A stretch of 33,616 nt of DNA from NCBI GenBank assembly GCA_002360535.1, contig DEQR01000079.1:1-33616 (forward strand). Reading direction: 5' to 3'. Origin of the DNA: Thiobacillus sp. UBA3361. Its GTDB lineage: Bacteria; Pseudomonadota; Gammaproteobacteria; Burkholderiales; Thiobacillaceae. How positions within the stretch are numbered: the stretch's first letter is position 1; each line of letters opens with the position of its first letter. A program made the position numbers and the translations under genes. This document shows, in pieces, positions 23,488 through 31,459 of the stretch. The notes under the pieces were generated by a model. It did not search any database, had not been told where the DNA came from, and saw nothing but the letters and a program-made list of their open reading frames with translations.

Positions 23488-23976
23488 ATGAAAGCCCAGT
23501 CCGTTCTGCTACTGCTGATGTTGACCCTGCCCACGCAGGCCGTCTGCGCCGCCCAGCTCTACCGCTGGGTGGACGCCAACGGCACCGTCCACTATTCGGA
23601 TCAGCCACCACCGCCCAGCACCAAGAAGGTGCAGCGCGTCGGCGCCCAGGCCAACGTGGTGGAAACGGACAAGGAGTCCTACGCCATGAAGCAGGCGCGC
23701 CAGAATAGCCCCGTCATCTTGTACGTCACCGAATGCGGCGTACCATGCAAGCAGGCCAGGGACTTCCTCGGGCAGCGCCACATCCCCTTCCAGACCAAGA
23801 ACCCGGAGAATGTGCCGGAGGACGCCATTGAACTCAAGAAGCTCATCGGCGCCCTGGAGGTACCGGTCATCAAGGTCGGCAGCAACTTCCACAAGGGCTT
23901 CGAGGCCCTGTCCTGGGAAAACCTGCTGCACACTGCCGGTTACCCGTTGACGGACACCCAGGCAGCCAAACACTAG
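23488..23976 (+). CDS. Exported DUF4124 / glutaredoxin-like fusion protein
   Basis: A 162-aa protein with a signal peptide (cleavage about residue 20-22, VCAA|Q), a short DUF4124 domain (LYRWVDANGTVHYSDQPPPP, about 24-43) and a C-terminal thioredoxin-fold glutaredoxin domain (from about 75). The redox site reads TECGVPC, that is C83-x3-C87 instead of the usual C-x2-C. The cis-proline loop (EVPVIKVG) is present. A role in periplasmic thiol redox is inferred from fold and location. Start ATG at 23488 has GAGGGAG upstream. Confidence 0.82.
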   Translation: MKAQSVLLLLMLTLPTQAVCAAQLYRWVDANGTVHYSDQPPPPSTKKVQRVGAQANVVETDKESYAMKQARQNSPVILYVTECGVPCKQARDFLGQRHIPFQTKNPENVPEDAIELKKLIGALEVPVIKVGSNFHKGFEALSWENLLHTAGYPLTDTQAAKH

Positions 23977-24019
23977 CACCTGCCTTCGAGCGTTCGTTCG
24001 GGATACAACGGGGTGCTAG
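23973..24019. repeat. Inverted repeat downstream of the DUF4124 gene
   Basis: CTAGCACC (23973-23980, covering the TAG stop) is matched by GGTGCTAG (24012-24019), separated by 31 nt that contain a smaller CGTT/AACG pairing. Further on, CCCGAGC (24028-24034) can pair with GCTCGGG around a GCGCG-TAT-CGCGC palindrome. The 131-bp gap to tRNA-Lys is therefore highly structured and may terminate transcription from one or both sides. No coding sequence is seen there. Confidence 0.4.
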
Positions 24020-24107
24020 TCGATCACGGCCCGAGCTCACGATATGAGGCATCAGCGCGTATCGCGCTCGACGGCTCGGGGACGTAGAGCGGGCAAATCC
24101 AGGGGAG

Positions 24108-24183
24108 TGGTGGGTCGTGCAGGATTCGAACCTGCGACCAATGGATTAAAAGTCCACTGCTCTACCAGCTGAGCTAACGACCC
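24108..24183 (-). tRNA. tRNA-Lys (anticodon TTT)
   Basis: A 76-nt cloverleaf on the reverse strand, starting GGGTCGTTAGCTCAG and ending in an encoded CCA (24110-24108). The anticodon is TTT within GGACTTTTAATCC. It is nearly identical to E. coli tRNA-Lys. It is a single-gene unit with its own promoter. Confidence 0.97.
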
Positions 24184-24197
24184 GCAGGGAAGCGCGA

Positions 24198-24226
24198 ATT
24201 ATCGGTGTTGCGGCGCCCCGCGTCAA
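24198..24226 (-). promoter_or_regulatory. sigma-70 promoter for tRNA-Lys
   Basis: On the reverse strand TTGACG (24226-24221) and GATAAT (24203-24198) are 17 nt apart, both 5/6 to consensus. A start near 24191 leaves about 8 nt before the tRNA. The discriminator after the -10 is TCGCGC; GC-rich discriminators are associated with stringent control of stable RNA genes. Confidence 0.72.
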
Positions 24227-24248
24227 TGCGCGGGCGGCATAAACCGTC

Positions 24249-24872
24249 TCAATAGGTGGTGGTCTTGCCCTTGCTCGGACGAGACTTGGTGCGAGATTTT
24301 TGGTAATCCACGGACTGGATGTCGTTGGCGCCGCCGGAAGAGGTACCGCTACCCGCAAACTGGCCGGAATTCTTTTCGTTCCAAGCATCCATGAAGGCAG
24401 TGATCTTGTTCATCCGGACTTGGCCGGGAATGAACATGACGATCTCGCCGTTCGGATCATAGACATAGGAAGTGGGATAGAAATCGACTGGACCCACTTG
24501 GCGGAAAGGACTGTCGGGATTCCGGCGTGCGCCGCCGGCGACAATGGCATAGAAGTCCAGGTTGTGCCGCTGGGCCGTGTCGCGCACCACGTTCTCGTCA
24601 GGCCCATAGTCCAGGCCGATGCCGATGACCACGAAATCCTTGCGCTTGTTCAACTCGTTGAGTGTGGGCACCTCCACCCAGCACAGGGGACACCAGGGCG
24701 CCCAAAAACTCACCAACACCCATTTGCCCTTGAAATCCGAAAGACGGATGTTCCTGCCCTGGATGTCGGTCAACTCGAAATTGATGGCCTTGGTCGAGTC
24801 CGCCGCCTGAACCACCGGCTGGGCGGCCAAGCCGGCAAGTCCCAACACACATGCGGCCAGAAATTTACGCAT
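24249..24872 (-). CDS. TlpA/ResA-like periplasmic thioredoxin-family protein
   Basis: A 207-aa protein with a signal peptide (cleavage about residue 24, VQAAD) and an AhpC/TSA-Redoxin-type thioredoxin fold. The active site is WAPWCPLC (C61, C64). The cis-proline region is DFYPTSYVYDPNGEIV. The last 35 residues are a Gly/Ser-rich then basic tail (YQKSRTKSRPSKGKTTTY) beyond the usual end. AAAGGA lies 8 nt before the ATG. It follows the yeeE/yedE-type gene by 85 bp on the same strand, so a joint role in sulfur or thiol handling is inferred. Confidence 0.88.
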   Translation of the reverse strand: MRKFLAACVLGLAGLAAQPVVQAADSTKAINFELTDIQGRNIRLSDFKGKWVLVSFWAPWCPLCWVEVPTLNELNKRKDFVVIGIGLDYGPDENVVRDTAQRHNLDFYAIVAGGARRNPDSPFRQVGPVDFYPTSYVYDPNGEIVMFIPGQVRMNKITAFMDAWNEKNSGQFAGSGTSSGGANDIQSVDYQKSRTKSRPSKGKTTTY

Positions 24873-24957
24873 CTATTGTCCTTTGCCCACAATCAGCCAA
24901 ACGCCTCGCATCGCTCTTTCTACCCCAAATCCCCAGACCTGGCATGGTGGATTAGGA

Positions 24958-26061
24958 CTAGGCGTCTCGCATTAGCAAATAATACTGAATTTTCATGGTG
25001 GCCGCCGCACCGGCGATGATACCGAACAGCGCCACGAATGACCCAAGTGCCAACGTCGATACACCCGTCACACCCTGGCCGATCGTGCAGCCCAAGGCGG
25101 TCACGCCACCATAACCCATCAGGGCTGCGCCGATGAGATGCCGAAACATGTCCTGGGGCGAGGTGAAGTATTCCCAGCGGAAGGACTTGTTGAACACCGA
25201 GTAGATGAACGAGCCGATGACCACGCCGAACACCGTGGCGATGCCGAAATTCATCGTCTTGTCGGTCCAGTACGCCCATAAATCCATGGTGTTCGCCAAG
25301 GGTCCCACGAAAGTCATGGACTCGGCCAGTTTGGATGCGGTTCCCATGTACACCATTTCCATCGTCTCCGGGTCCTCCTGATACCCCAGCTTGGCGGTCA
25401 CATACCAGCCGGCGGCGACCACCAGGCCAACAACCGCACCGGCAAGCATGTTATCGGCGCTGCTGCGGAATTCCTTACTGGCGAAGACGAACACGATGAT
25501 GGCCAGCGCCAATACCCCGGCCACCACGAGGTGGGACATGCCCCCCGAATAGCCGAGGACGGACGGCAGGCTTTGGTCGCTGCCCAGATAGAGGGTGAAG
25601 ATATCAGCCCGCAGGAAAGTGTCGGTGAAAACCCGCAGGATGCCGTTCATGCTCACCAGGGCGAAATAGCCCATAAACAGGAAGACCACCACGGACTTCA
25701 GGTTGCCGCCACCCAGGCGCACCAGGGTCCGCTGCCCGCAGCCGGAGCCCAACGTCATGCCGATGCCGAACGTCAGTCCACCGACCAGGAAGGCCAGCCA
25801 GTGGAACGGACCGCGTGTGTAGTAAGTTTCGGAAACCCTCAGGTCGCCCAGATAGACCAGTACCGCGGTGCCCAGAATGGCGATCGCGATACCCAAGAGC
25901 CAGGCGCGCATGCGGCCCCAGTCGCCCATGTTGACCACATCCGACACAGCGCCCATGGTGCAGAAACTCGTCTTGTTGGCCACATAGCCAAAGATGAAGG
26001 CCAGCAGGAAACCAAGCCAGGCGACCAAATTCGCAACGTCGTATGTGGGGGTGCTATCCAT
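24958..26061 (-). CDS. YeeE/YedE-family sulfur transporter
   Basis: A 367-aa inner-membrane protein with about nine or ten helices. It carries the family's cysteine motifs: NKTSFCTMGAVSD near the N-terminus, LGSGCGQRTLVRLGGGN in the middle and ALGCTIGQGVTG near the C-terminus. The family includes the thiosulfate transporter TsuA; the exact substrate here is unproven. The open frame continues to 26247 inside queC, but I chose the ATG at 26061 because it follows a TTGGCA-N16-TATAAT promoter by about 40 nt and the extra N-terminus looks like out-of-frame queC. No clear Shine-Dalgarno is seen. Confidence 0.9.
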   Translation of the reverse strand: MDSTPTYDVANLVAWLGFLLAFIFGYVANKTSFCTMGAVSDVVNMGDWGRMRAWLLGIAIAILGTAVLVYLGDLRVSETYYTRGPFHWLAFLVGGLTFGIGMTLGSGCGQRTLVRLGGGNLKSVVVFLFMGYFALVSMNGILRVFTDTFLRADIFTLYLGSDQSLPSVLGYSGGMSHLVVAGVLALAIIVFVFASKEFRSSADNMLAGAVVGLVVAAGWYVTAKLGYQEDPETMEMVYMGTASKLAESMTFVGPLANTMDLWAYWTDKTMNFGIATVFGVVIGSFIYSVFNKSFRWEYFTSPQDMFRHLIGAALMGYGGVTALGCTIGQGVTGVSTLALGSFVALFGIIAGAAATMKIQYYLLMRDA

Positions 26062-26109
26062 TTGATTAATGTTGTAGGTGGGAAGATTCGGGTTGAGGTT
26101 ATCCGGCGG

Positions 26110-26137
26110 ATTATAGACCGCAGGCCTCCCGTGCCAA
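26110..26137 (-). promoter_or_regulatory. sigma-70 promoter for the yeeE/yedE-tlpA pair, inside the end of queC
   Basis: On the reverse strand TTGGCA (26137-26132) and TATAAT (26115-26110) are 16 nt apart. The -10 overlaps the queC stop codon. The predicted start near 26103 gives a leader of about 42 nt before the ATG at 26061. This would let the sulfur genes be expressed apart from the tol-pal-queuosine unit. Confidence 0.65.
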
Positions 26138-26812
26138 TGCATCGCCGCCGTAGCGTGTCGGATCGGCCACCCCCGCGGCCCGGAACCCCTCGCGGCGCAG
26201 GCGGCAGGCATCGCAACTGCCACAGGCGGCACCACTGGCATCGGCACGGTAGCAGGAGACGGTTTGCGCGTAATCCACCCCCAGTTTGACCCCCATGCGG
26301 ATGATCTCGGCCTTGGTCAGTCGCAGCAGGGGGACCTCGATACGGATGGGCCGTCCCTCGATGGTCCGTTTCGTGGCCAAGTTGGCCAAGTGCTGAAAGG
26401 CCTGAATGAACTCCGGCCGGCAATCAGGGTAGCCGGAATAGTCCACCGCGTTGACGCCGATGTAGATCGCCTCCGCGTCCAGGGTCTCCGCCCAGGCCAG
26501 GGCCAGGGCCAGCATCACGGTATTGCGGGCGGGCACGTAGGTGACCGGAATACCATCGGTGGGGGTGTCCGGCACCGGGATGCGGCTGTCCGTGAGGGCG
26601 GACCCCCCGAACTGGCCCATGTCGAGATGCACCACCCGATGCTCCGCCGCACCGAGTTGCCGGGCCACCCGACCGGCGGCGGCGAGTTCCGCGCCATGGC
26701 GCTGGCCGTAATCCACGCTCAGGGCATGGCAGTGCCAGCCTTCGGCCACCGCCGACGCCAGGGCGGTGGCCGAATCCAGCCCGCCCGAGAGCAGTACCAC
26801 CGCACGCTTCAC
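26111..26812 (-). CDS. queC: 7-cyano-7-deazaguanine synthase
   Basis: QueC converts 7-carboxy-7-deazaguanine to preQ0 with ATP and ammonia, for queuosine tRNA modification. The 233-aa protein has the PP-loop SGGLDS at 9-14 and the zinc cysteines C187, C197, C200 and C203 (SCYRAD...ACGSCDAC). The start is taken as GTG at 26812, which overlaps the TGA of queE (GTGA); the longer frame to 26890 adds 26 residues unlike the family. It is the last gene of the tol-pal-queE-queC series. Confidence 0.95.
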   Translation of the reverse strand: MKRAVVLLSGGLDSATALASAVAEGWHCHALSVDYGQRHGAELAAAGRVARQLGAAEHRVVHLDMGQFGGSALTDSRIPVPDTPTDGIPVTYVPARNTVMLALALAWAETLDAEAIYIGVNAVDYSGYPDCRPEFIQAFQHLANLATKRTIEGRPIRIEVPLLRLTKAEIIRMGVKLGVDYAQTVSCYRADASGAACGSCDACRLRREGFRAAGVADPTRYGGDALAREACGL

Positions 26813-27462
26813 CGCCCTGCCCCCCCGCCCCAGAGGAGCTTGTGCAGCTGCACTTGCATGCGCACGGGCAAACCATCTCGCAGTATCCATTCGGCCAGAC
26901 GTGCCGCATCCAGGTTTCCCCAGACCGGGGACAGCAGGACGGCGCAGCGTTGCGCAAGCCGATGTTCGGCCAGCACCGACCTGGCCCAGACATAATCCGC
27001 CTCGTCGCGGAGGACCATCTTCACCTCATCCCGCGGACCGAGGCAGTCCAGGTTCGACCACAGGTTGCGCTCCGCCTCGCCCGAGCCGGGCGCCTTCAGG
27101 TCCACGATCCGCGCCACGCGGGCATCGACCTCGCCGATATCCAGGGCGCCGCCGGTTTCCAGGGAGACCTCGAGCCCCCTGTCGCACAGGGCGCTCAGAA
27201 GTGCGTGGCAAGCCCTCTGGGCCAGCGGCTCGCCGCCGGTCACGGTGACATGGCGGGAGGGATAGCGGGCCACCCGGTCCAGGATGTCGTCCATTTCCAG
27301 CCACTCACCGCCCTGGAAAGCGTAGTCGGTATCGCAATAAGTGCAGCGCAGAGGACAACCTGTCAACCGGACGAAAACCGTGGGCAGGCCTACCCGGCTG
27401 GCCTCCCCCTGCAGGGAGAAGAAGATCTCGGTGATACGCAGCCGGCTTGCCGACAAGATCAC
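26809..27462 (-). CDS. queE: 7-carboxy-7-deazaguanine synthase (radical SAM)
   Basis: QueE rearranges 6-carboxytetrahydropterin to 7-carboxy-7-deazaguanine. The 217-aa protein has the radical-SAM cluster motif CPLRCTYC (C36, C40, C43), preceded by the family start ITEIFFSLQGEASRVG. A GGEPL motif for SAM binding follows (TVTGGEPLAQ). It overlaps cpoB by ATGA and queC by GTGA. Its product is the substrate of QueC, which explains the coupling. Confidence 0.95.
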   Translation of the reverse strand: MILSASRLRITEIFFSLQGEASRVGLPTVFVRLTGCPLRCTYCDTDYAFQGGEWLEMDDILDRVARYPSRHVTVTGGEPLAQRACHALLSALCDRGLEVSLETGGALDIGEVDARVARIVDLKAPGSGEAERNLWSNLDCLGPRDEVKMVLRDEADYVWARSVLAEHRLAQRCAVLLSPVWGNLDAARLAEWILRDGLPVRMQVQLHKLLWGGGAGR

Positions 27463-28289
27463 TCGAAAGTGGAGAGGAGTTTGCGCGCCGTCTCGGCCGA
27501 CCGGCTGGTGGGATACTTGCTGACCACGCCCTCCAGTTGGGCACGCGCCGCAGCCGGGTCGCCCATTTGCAAGAACGCGCGCCCCAGACTGACCATGGCA
27601 TCGGGCACCTTACTGCTGGTGGCATGCTCGGCGATCAGTTTTTCATAGGCCGCCGCAGCCTTGCCGTAGTCGCCTTGGACCGCGTAGGCCAGCCCCATCC
27701 AGTACAGGGCGTTGGGCGCCAGTTGGCTGGCGGCGTGCTTGCCGTAAAAGGTCTGGAACGATTTCACCGCACCCTGATAATCCCCCGCCTTGAACTGGCT
27801 CAGGGCGGCATCGTAGGAACGGGTATCCACGTCCGTAACCGGCTCCGGTGCCGCCTCGCTCACCCCGCTCAGGCTCTTGGCGGGTTGCAGGCGCACGGAC
27901 TCGGCCGGAGGGGGCCGGGATGGGTTCGCCGCCTGGCTGGCCTGCAAGGCCGCGCGCAGTTCGGCGACGTGTCCGGCCAACTCCTTCATGCGCTCGTCCA
28001 AGTCCGCGTACAGGGTCTTCTGGCGTTGTTCCGCCTGAGCGAGTTGGTGCGCCTGCTCCTCCTGCACGCCGCGCAGGCGGGCCGTTTCCTGCTTCAGGGC
28101 GTTGATCTGGTTCAGCAACCCAATGAGGCCCTGGTTCTGCAACTGGGCCTCCAAGCGGTCCAGGCGCTGATCGACGGCAGCCAGTTCCGATTGGGCCTGG
28201 GCAATGCGGCGGGTGAGGTCAGCCTCGTCCCCCAGTGCCGGTGCGGCGGCGCCGGCAGTCAGGGCAAAGGCAATAAGTAAGCGTTTCAT
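27459..28289 (-). CDS. cpoB: Cell division coordinator CpoB (Tol-Pal system protein YbgF)
   Basis: A 276-aa periplasmic protein that links Tol-Pal function with PBP1B-dependent septal peptidoglycan synthesis. It has a signal peptide (to about residue 20, PALGD), an N-terminal trimerising coiled coil (LDRLEAQLQNQ...LNQINALKQETARL, about 25-105), a Pro-rich linker and three C-terminal TPR repeats (AALSQFKAGDYQGAVKSF; NALYWMGLAYAVQGDYGKA; DAMVSLGRAFLQMGDPAAA). It overlaps pal by 4 nt and queE by 4 nt. Confidence 0.94.
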   Translation of the reverse strand: MKRLLIAFALTAGAAAPALGDEADLTRRIAQAQSELAAVDQRLDRLEAQLQNQGLIGLLNQINALKQETARLRGVQEEQAHQLAQAEQRQKTLYADLDERMKELAGHVAELRAALQASQAANPSRPPPAESVRLQPAKSLSGVSEAAPEPVTDVDTRSYDAALSQFKAGDYQGAVKSFQTFYGKHAASQLAPNALYWMGLAYAVQGDYGKAAAAYEKLIAEHATSSKVPDAMVSLGRAFLQMGDPAAARAQLEGVVSKYPTSRSAETARKLLSTFE

Positions 28290-29089
28290 TCGCCTTGATA
28301 GAGTATCTCGGTGCGGCGGTTCAGTGCCCAGGCAGACTCGTCATGCCCTTCCGCCGCGGGTTTCTCCTCGCCCAGGCTGACCGCTTCCATCTGGGCGGTG
28401 TCCACACCCAGCAGGGCAAAGGCCTGCTGCACACCTTCCGCGCGCCGCTGGCCCAGGGCCAGGTTGTATTCCCGGCTGCCACGCTCGTCCGCATGGCCCT
28501 GCAACAGCACCTTGCTGGAGCGGTGGGCCTTCAGGTAGGTGGCATGGGCCTCCAGCAGGGTCCGGAACTCGTCGCGCAAGGCCGAGCTATCGTAGTCGAA
28601 ATAAATGACCCGCTTCGCCAGGATGCTGCCGGGGCTGTTCAAGTCCATACCCTCGCCCAGGCTGGAGGCGCCGTCCTTGCCGCCGCCATGCACGCCTTCC
28701 GCCACGCCGGCGGGCCCGCTGCCACCGCCAGCGACCTGACCGCCACCCTGTATCTGGCCACTACCCGCCAAATGGCTGGGCATGGCACGGGTTTCGACAC
28801 CGCCGCCCTGAGACTGCCCGGCCGCCGCCTGGCCCGACTCGGTAATCTGCGTGGACTTCATGCCCTGGGTGCTCATGCCGGCACCATCCCCGGCACGGCT
28901 GCCGGGCTTGGCCTCGCCCGCAGCGGCCGCCCGAGTCCCGGACGAGCCGGCCTCGACGATGTCCACGCCGGACGGGGTGGCACGTCCACCGCCCATGCGA
29001 TCCTCCACGGGGGCTTCATCGCCGGTCAAACCCGCGCATCCCGCCACCAGACCACTGACCGCGATCCACAATACCAGTTGCTTGTTCAT
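28286..29089 (-). CDS. pal: Peptidoglycan-associated lipoprotein Pal, with an extended linker
   Basis: Pal is an outer-membrane lipoprotein that binds peptidoglycan and TolB. The lipobox LVAGC places the lipidated cysteine at C18. The C-terminal OmpA-like domain starts near residue 160 (VIYFDYDSSALRDEF) and has the peptidoglycan-binding HADERGSREYNLALGQRRA segment. The protein is 267 aa against about 170-180 in typical relatives; the extra length is a Gly/Ala/Ser/Gln-rich stretch at about 30-150 with GGG runs. Overlap with cpoB is ATGA. Confidence 0.94.
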   Translation of the reverse strand: MNKQLVLWIAVSGLVAGCAGLTGDEAPVEDRMGGGRATPSGVDIVEAGSSGTRAAAAGEAKPGSRAGDGAGMSTQGMKSTQITESGQAAAGQSQGGGVETRAMPSHLAGSGQIQGGGQVAGGGSGPAGVAEGVHGGGKDGASSLGEGMDLNSPGSILAKRVIYFDYDSSALRDEFRTLLEAHATYLKAHRSSKVLLQGHADERGSREYNLALGQRRAEGVQQAFALLGVDTAQMEAVSLGEEKPAAEGHDESAWALNRRTEILYQGE

Positions 29090-29170
29090 TCTCTGCTCCG
29101 TCTCGATTTCTCAATCCGCCTGCGGCTGCCTGTTGCGCCACTTGGGGACACCCTATCCGGCAGTGACCTC

Positions 29171-30448
29171 TCATGGCCCCCATACCGGCTCCCGTAAGTC
29201 GCCGCTCTGGGAGAGGCGTTGGCGAATACTCCCATCCACGCTCACGGTCGCCAGCACACCCCGGCCATTGACCAGGGTCGCATACAGAATGCTCCGGCCG
29301 TTGGGCGCGAAGCTGGGCGACTCGTCCAGGCTGGTATCCGTCAGCACTCGCGTCTGCCCCGATTCCAGTTCCATGACCGCGATGTGGAATCGACCCTCGC
29401 GACGGTGCACGAAGGCCATCAGCTTGCCGTCGGGGGACAGGGCCGGCGACACATTGTAACCCCCATCGAAGGTCACCCGCTGCGGCGAACCGCCGTTGAC
29501 CGTCGCACGGTAGATCTGCGGGCTGCCGCCCCGGTCCGAGGTGAAGTACAGCCAATTACCGTCCCGGCTGAAGATCGGCTCCGTGTCCAGGGCGCCGCCG
29601 TAGGTGATGCGCTGCGGCGTGCCGCCATTGGCATCGATGAGATAGAGCTGGGACGTCTCGTCCTTGGACAGAGCCACTGCCAGCCGGCCGCCGTCCGGCG
29701 ACCAGGCCGGCGCGGAGTTGGAGCCCCGGTACATGGCCACCGCGGTGCGCTGGCCGTCCACCAAGCGCTGCACATACACCACCGGCTTCTTGTGTTCGAA
29801 AGAGACATAGGCCAACCGGCTGCCGTCCGGCGACCAGGCCGGGGAAATGATGGGCTCGCGGGAACGGGCGACGGTGTAGGCGTTCTGGCTGTCCGCGTCG
29901 GCCACCTGCAACTCGTAGGCACCGGCGTGCTTGACGATGTAGGCGATGCGGCCGCTGTAGGCGCCGGGCTCGCCGATCAGCTTCTCGTGCACGATGTCGG
30001 CGATGCGGTGCGCCGCCGGCCGCATGCCGCTGGGGTGCACCAGCAGGCTCATAGCGGCCAGGGTGTTCTGGCGGATTACATCCACCAGCCAGAAGCGCAA
30101 CTCCACGCGCCCGTCGCTGGCCGGCAGCACCTGCCCGAACAACAGGGCATCCGCGCCGGCCGCGCGCCACTGGCCATGGTCCACCTGCTCAGGCTGGCTG
30201 GGCTGGGCGGGCAGCTGGCGGCCGCCGATGATGCGCATGCGCCCGCTGCGGCCCAGATCGTCCGCCACCACCTCGGCGGGGTCCGCCGCCGCGCCCACCG
30301 TCTTGACCTCGAAGGGCACCACAGCCACCGGGATGCGGTTGGCGGCGGCGCCGACGATCTCGATGGTCATGGCGGCACGCGCCGGCAAGGCCGCGGCGAG
30401 ACCGCACCACATCAGGACGAAGGGAATGAACAGACGCTGGATCGACAT
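29171..30448 (-). CDS. tolB: Tol-Pal system periplasmic protein TolB
   Basis: A 425-aa periplasmic protein with a signal peptide (cleavage about residue 26, ARAA|M), an N-terminal alpha/beta domain that contacts TolA and a six-bladed beta-propeller that contacts Pal. Propeller repeats are visible as SPAWSPDGSRLAYVS, APAWSPDGGRLAVAL, EPIFSRDGNWLYFTS, SPALSPDGKLMAFVH and SPSFAPNGRSILYAT. An 81-bp gap to pal has no recognisable signal. It follows tolA by 39 bp. Confidence 0.96.
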   Translation of the reverse strand: MSIQRLFIPFVLMWCGLAAALPARAAMTIEIVGAAANRIPVAVVPFEVKTVGAAADPAEVVADDLGRSGRMRIIGGRQLPAQPSQPEQVDHGQWRAAGADALLFGQVLPASDGRVELRFWLVDVIRQNTLAAMSLLVHPSGMRPAAHRIADIVHEKLIGEPGAYSGRIAYIVKHAGAYELQVADADSQNAYTVARSREPIISPAWSPDGSRLAYVSFEHKKPVVYVQRLVDGQRTAVAMYRGSNSAPAWSPDGGRLAVALSKDETSQLYLIDANGGTPQRITYGGALDTEPIFSRDGNWLYFTSDRGGSPQIYRATVNGGSPQRVTFDGGYNVSPALSPDGKLMAFVHRREGRFHIAVMELESGQTRVLTDTSLDESPSFAPNGRSILYATLVNGRGVLATVSVDGSIRQRLSQSGDLREPVWGP

Positions 30449-30476
30449 CAGGCGTGCTTCCGTATCATGGCAGGGG

Positions 30477-30482
30477 ATTATA
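30477..30482 (-). promoter_or_regulatory. TATAAT box upstream of tolB
   Basis: A perfect TATAAT on the reverse strand lies 28 nt before the tolB ATG, in the short tolA-tolB gap. No acceptable -35 or extended -10 accompanies it, so it may be only a weak internal promoter or chance. Confidence 0.3.
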
Positions 30483-30487
30483 CCGGC

Positions 30488-31459
30488 TCAACCGCGGGCC
30501 TCGGTGGCGGGGTCCTCGTTGGGACGCGACTTCAGCTCCAGGGGCTCGCGCAGGAAATCGCGCGCGGCCTCCTTGTCCACCGGCAGGGGCAGCGGCGAGG
30601 CCTTGAGGATGGCCCGCTCCACCAACTGATCGCAGATGGCGTTGCCGCTAGAGCGCTCCATGTGCATGCGCAGGACCTCTCCGGTAGGCAGCAGCTGCAC
30701 CTTATAGACCACTTCAGGATTGCCCGGCACCTGGTCGCAGCGGGTCATGACGCTCTGGATTTTCCGACGAATCCGTTCCTGGTACTCCAGAATCGTGCGC
30801 ACACGGGCCGACAGGACGATGCGATCCTGAGTCCTACGGATTTGCGCGCTCTCCCGCGCCAGATCGGCCTGGGCCTGCCGCGCCATTTCCGCGTCCAGTT
30901 CCCGCCGGGCCTGTTCCAGGGCCTCGCGGCGCGTCGCATCGGCGCGGCGCGCGGATTCCTGGCGCAACTGTTCCTCGGCCAGCCGCAATTCCTCCTGCTG
31001 GTGCTGCTGGGCCAGTTGGCGCGCCTCTTCCCTGCGGCGCGTCTCCTCCGCCACCTGGCGTGCCTGTTGTTCCTGGCGCTGGGCCTCCTCCTTTCGGCGA
31101 GCTTCCTCCCTGGCTTTGGCGTCCGCCTCCAGGACGATGTCGGGCTTCGCCGCCGGCGGCGGCGCGGGGGCGGTCCTGGGGGGCGGCGGCGCGGGCTGAA
31201 GCTCGGGGATGGGAGCCGCGCGCGGCGGGGGCGGCGGCATTTCCGGCATAAGCGGCGGAACGGGCGGCTGCGCGTCGCTGGGCACATCGGCCTCCGAACC
31301 GGCCAACGGCGGCAGGGCGTTCCACAAATCGGCGTACACAGGCATTTCCGGCAATGCCTTCCAGGAGACGCTGAACACCAGGGCGGTGAGAAACAGTCCA
31401 TGCATGAGCAGCGCCAATGCACCGGCGCTGAACCCCTGCAACGGACTGGGCGCGATCAT
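30488..31459 (-). CDS. tolA: Tol-Pal system protein TolA
   Basis: A 323-aa inner-membrane protein spanning the periplasm. It has one N-terminal membrane helix (about 10-32), a Pro-rich segment (about 50-98), a long Ala/Glu/Arg/Gln-rich helix (about 98-215, AREEARRKEEAQRQEQQARQ) and a C-terminal TolA/TonB-like domain (about 220-300, IQSVMTRCDQVPGNPEVVYKVQLLPTGEV). The short acidic/basic tail after the domain is variable in the family. It overlaps tolR by 4 nt. Confidence 0.93.
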   Translation of the reverse strand: MIAPSPLQGFSAGALALLMHGLFLTALVFSVSWKALPEMPVYADLWNALPPLAGSEADVPSDAQPPVPPLMPEMPPPPPRAAPIPELQPAPPPPRTAPAPPPAAKPDIVLEADAKAREEARRKEEAQRQEQQARQVAEETRRREEARQLAQQHQQEELRLAEEQLRQESARRADATRREALEQARRELDAEMARQAQADLARESAQIRRTQDRIVLSARVRTILEYQERIRRKIQSVMTRCDQVPGNPEVVYKVQLLPTGEVLRMHMERSSGNAICDQLVERAILKASPLPLPVDKEAARDFLREPLELKSRPNEDPATEARG

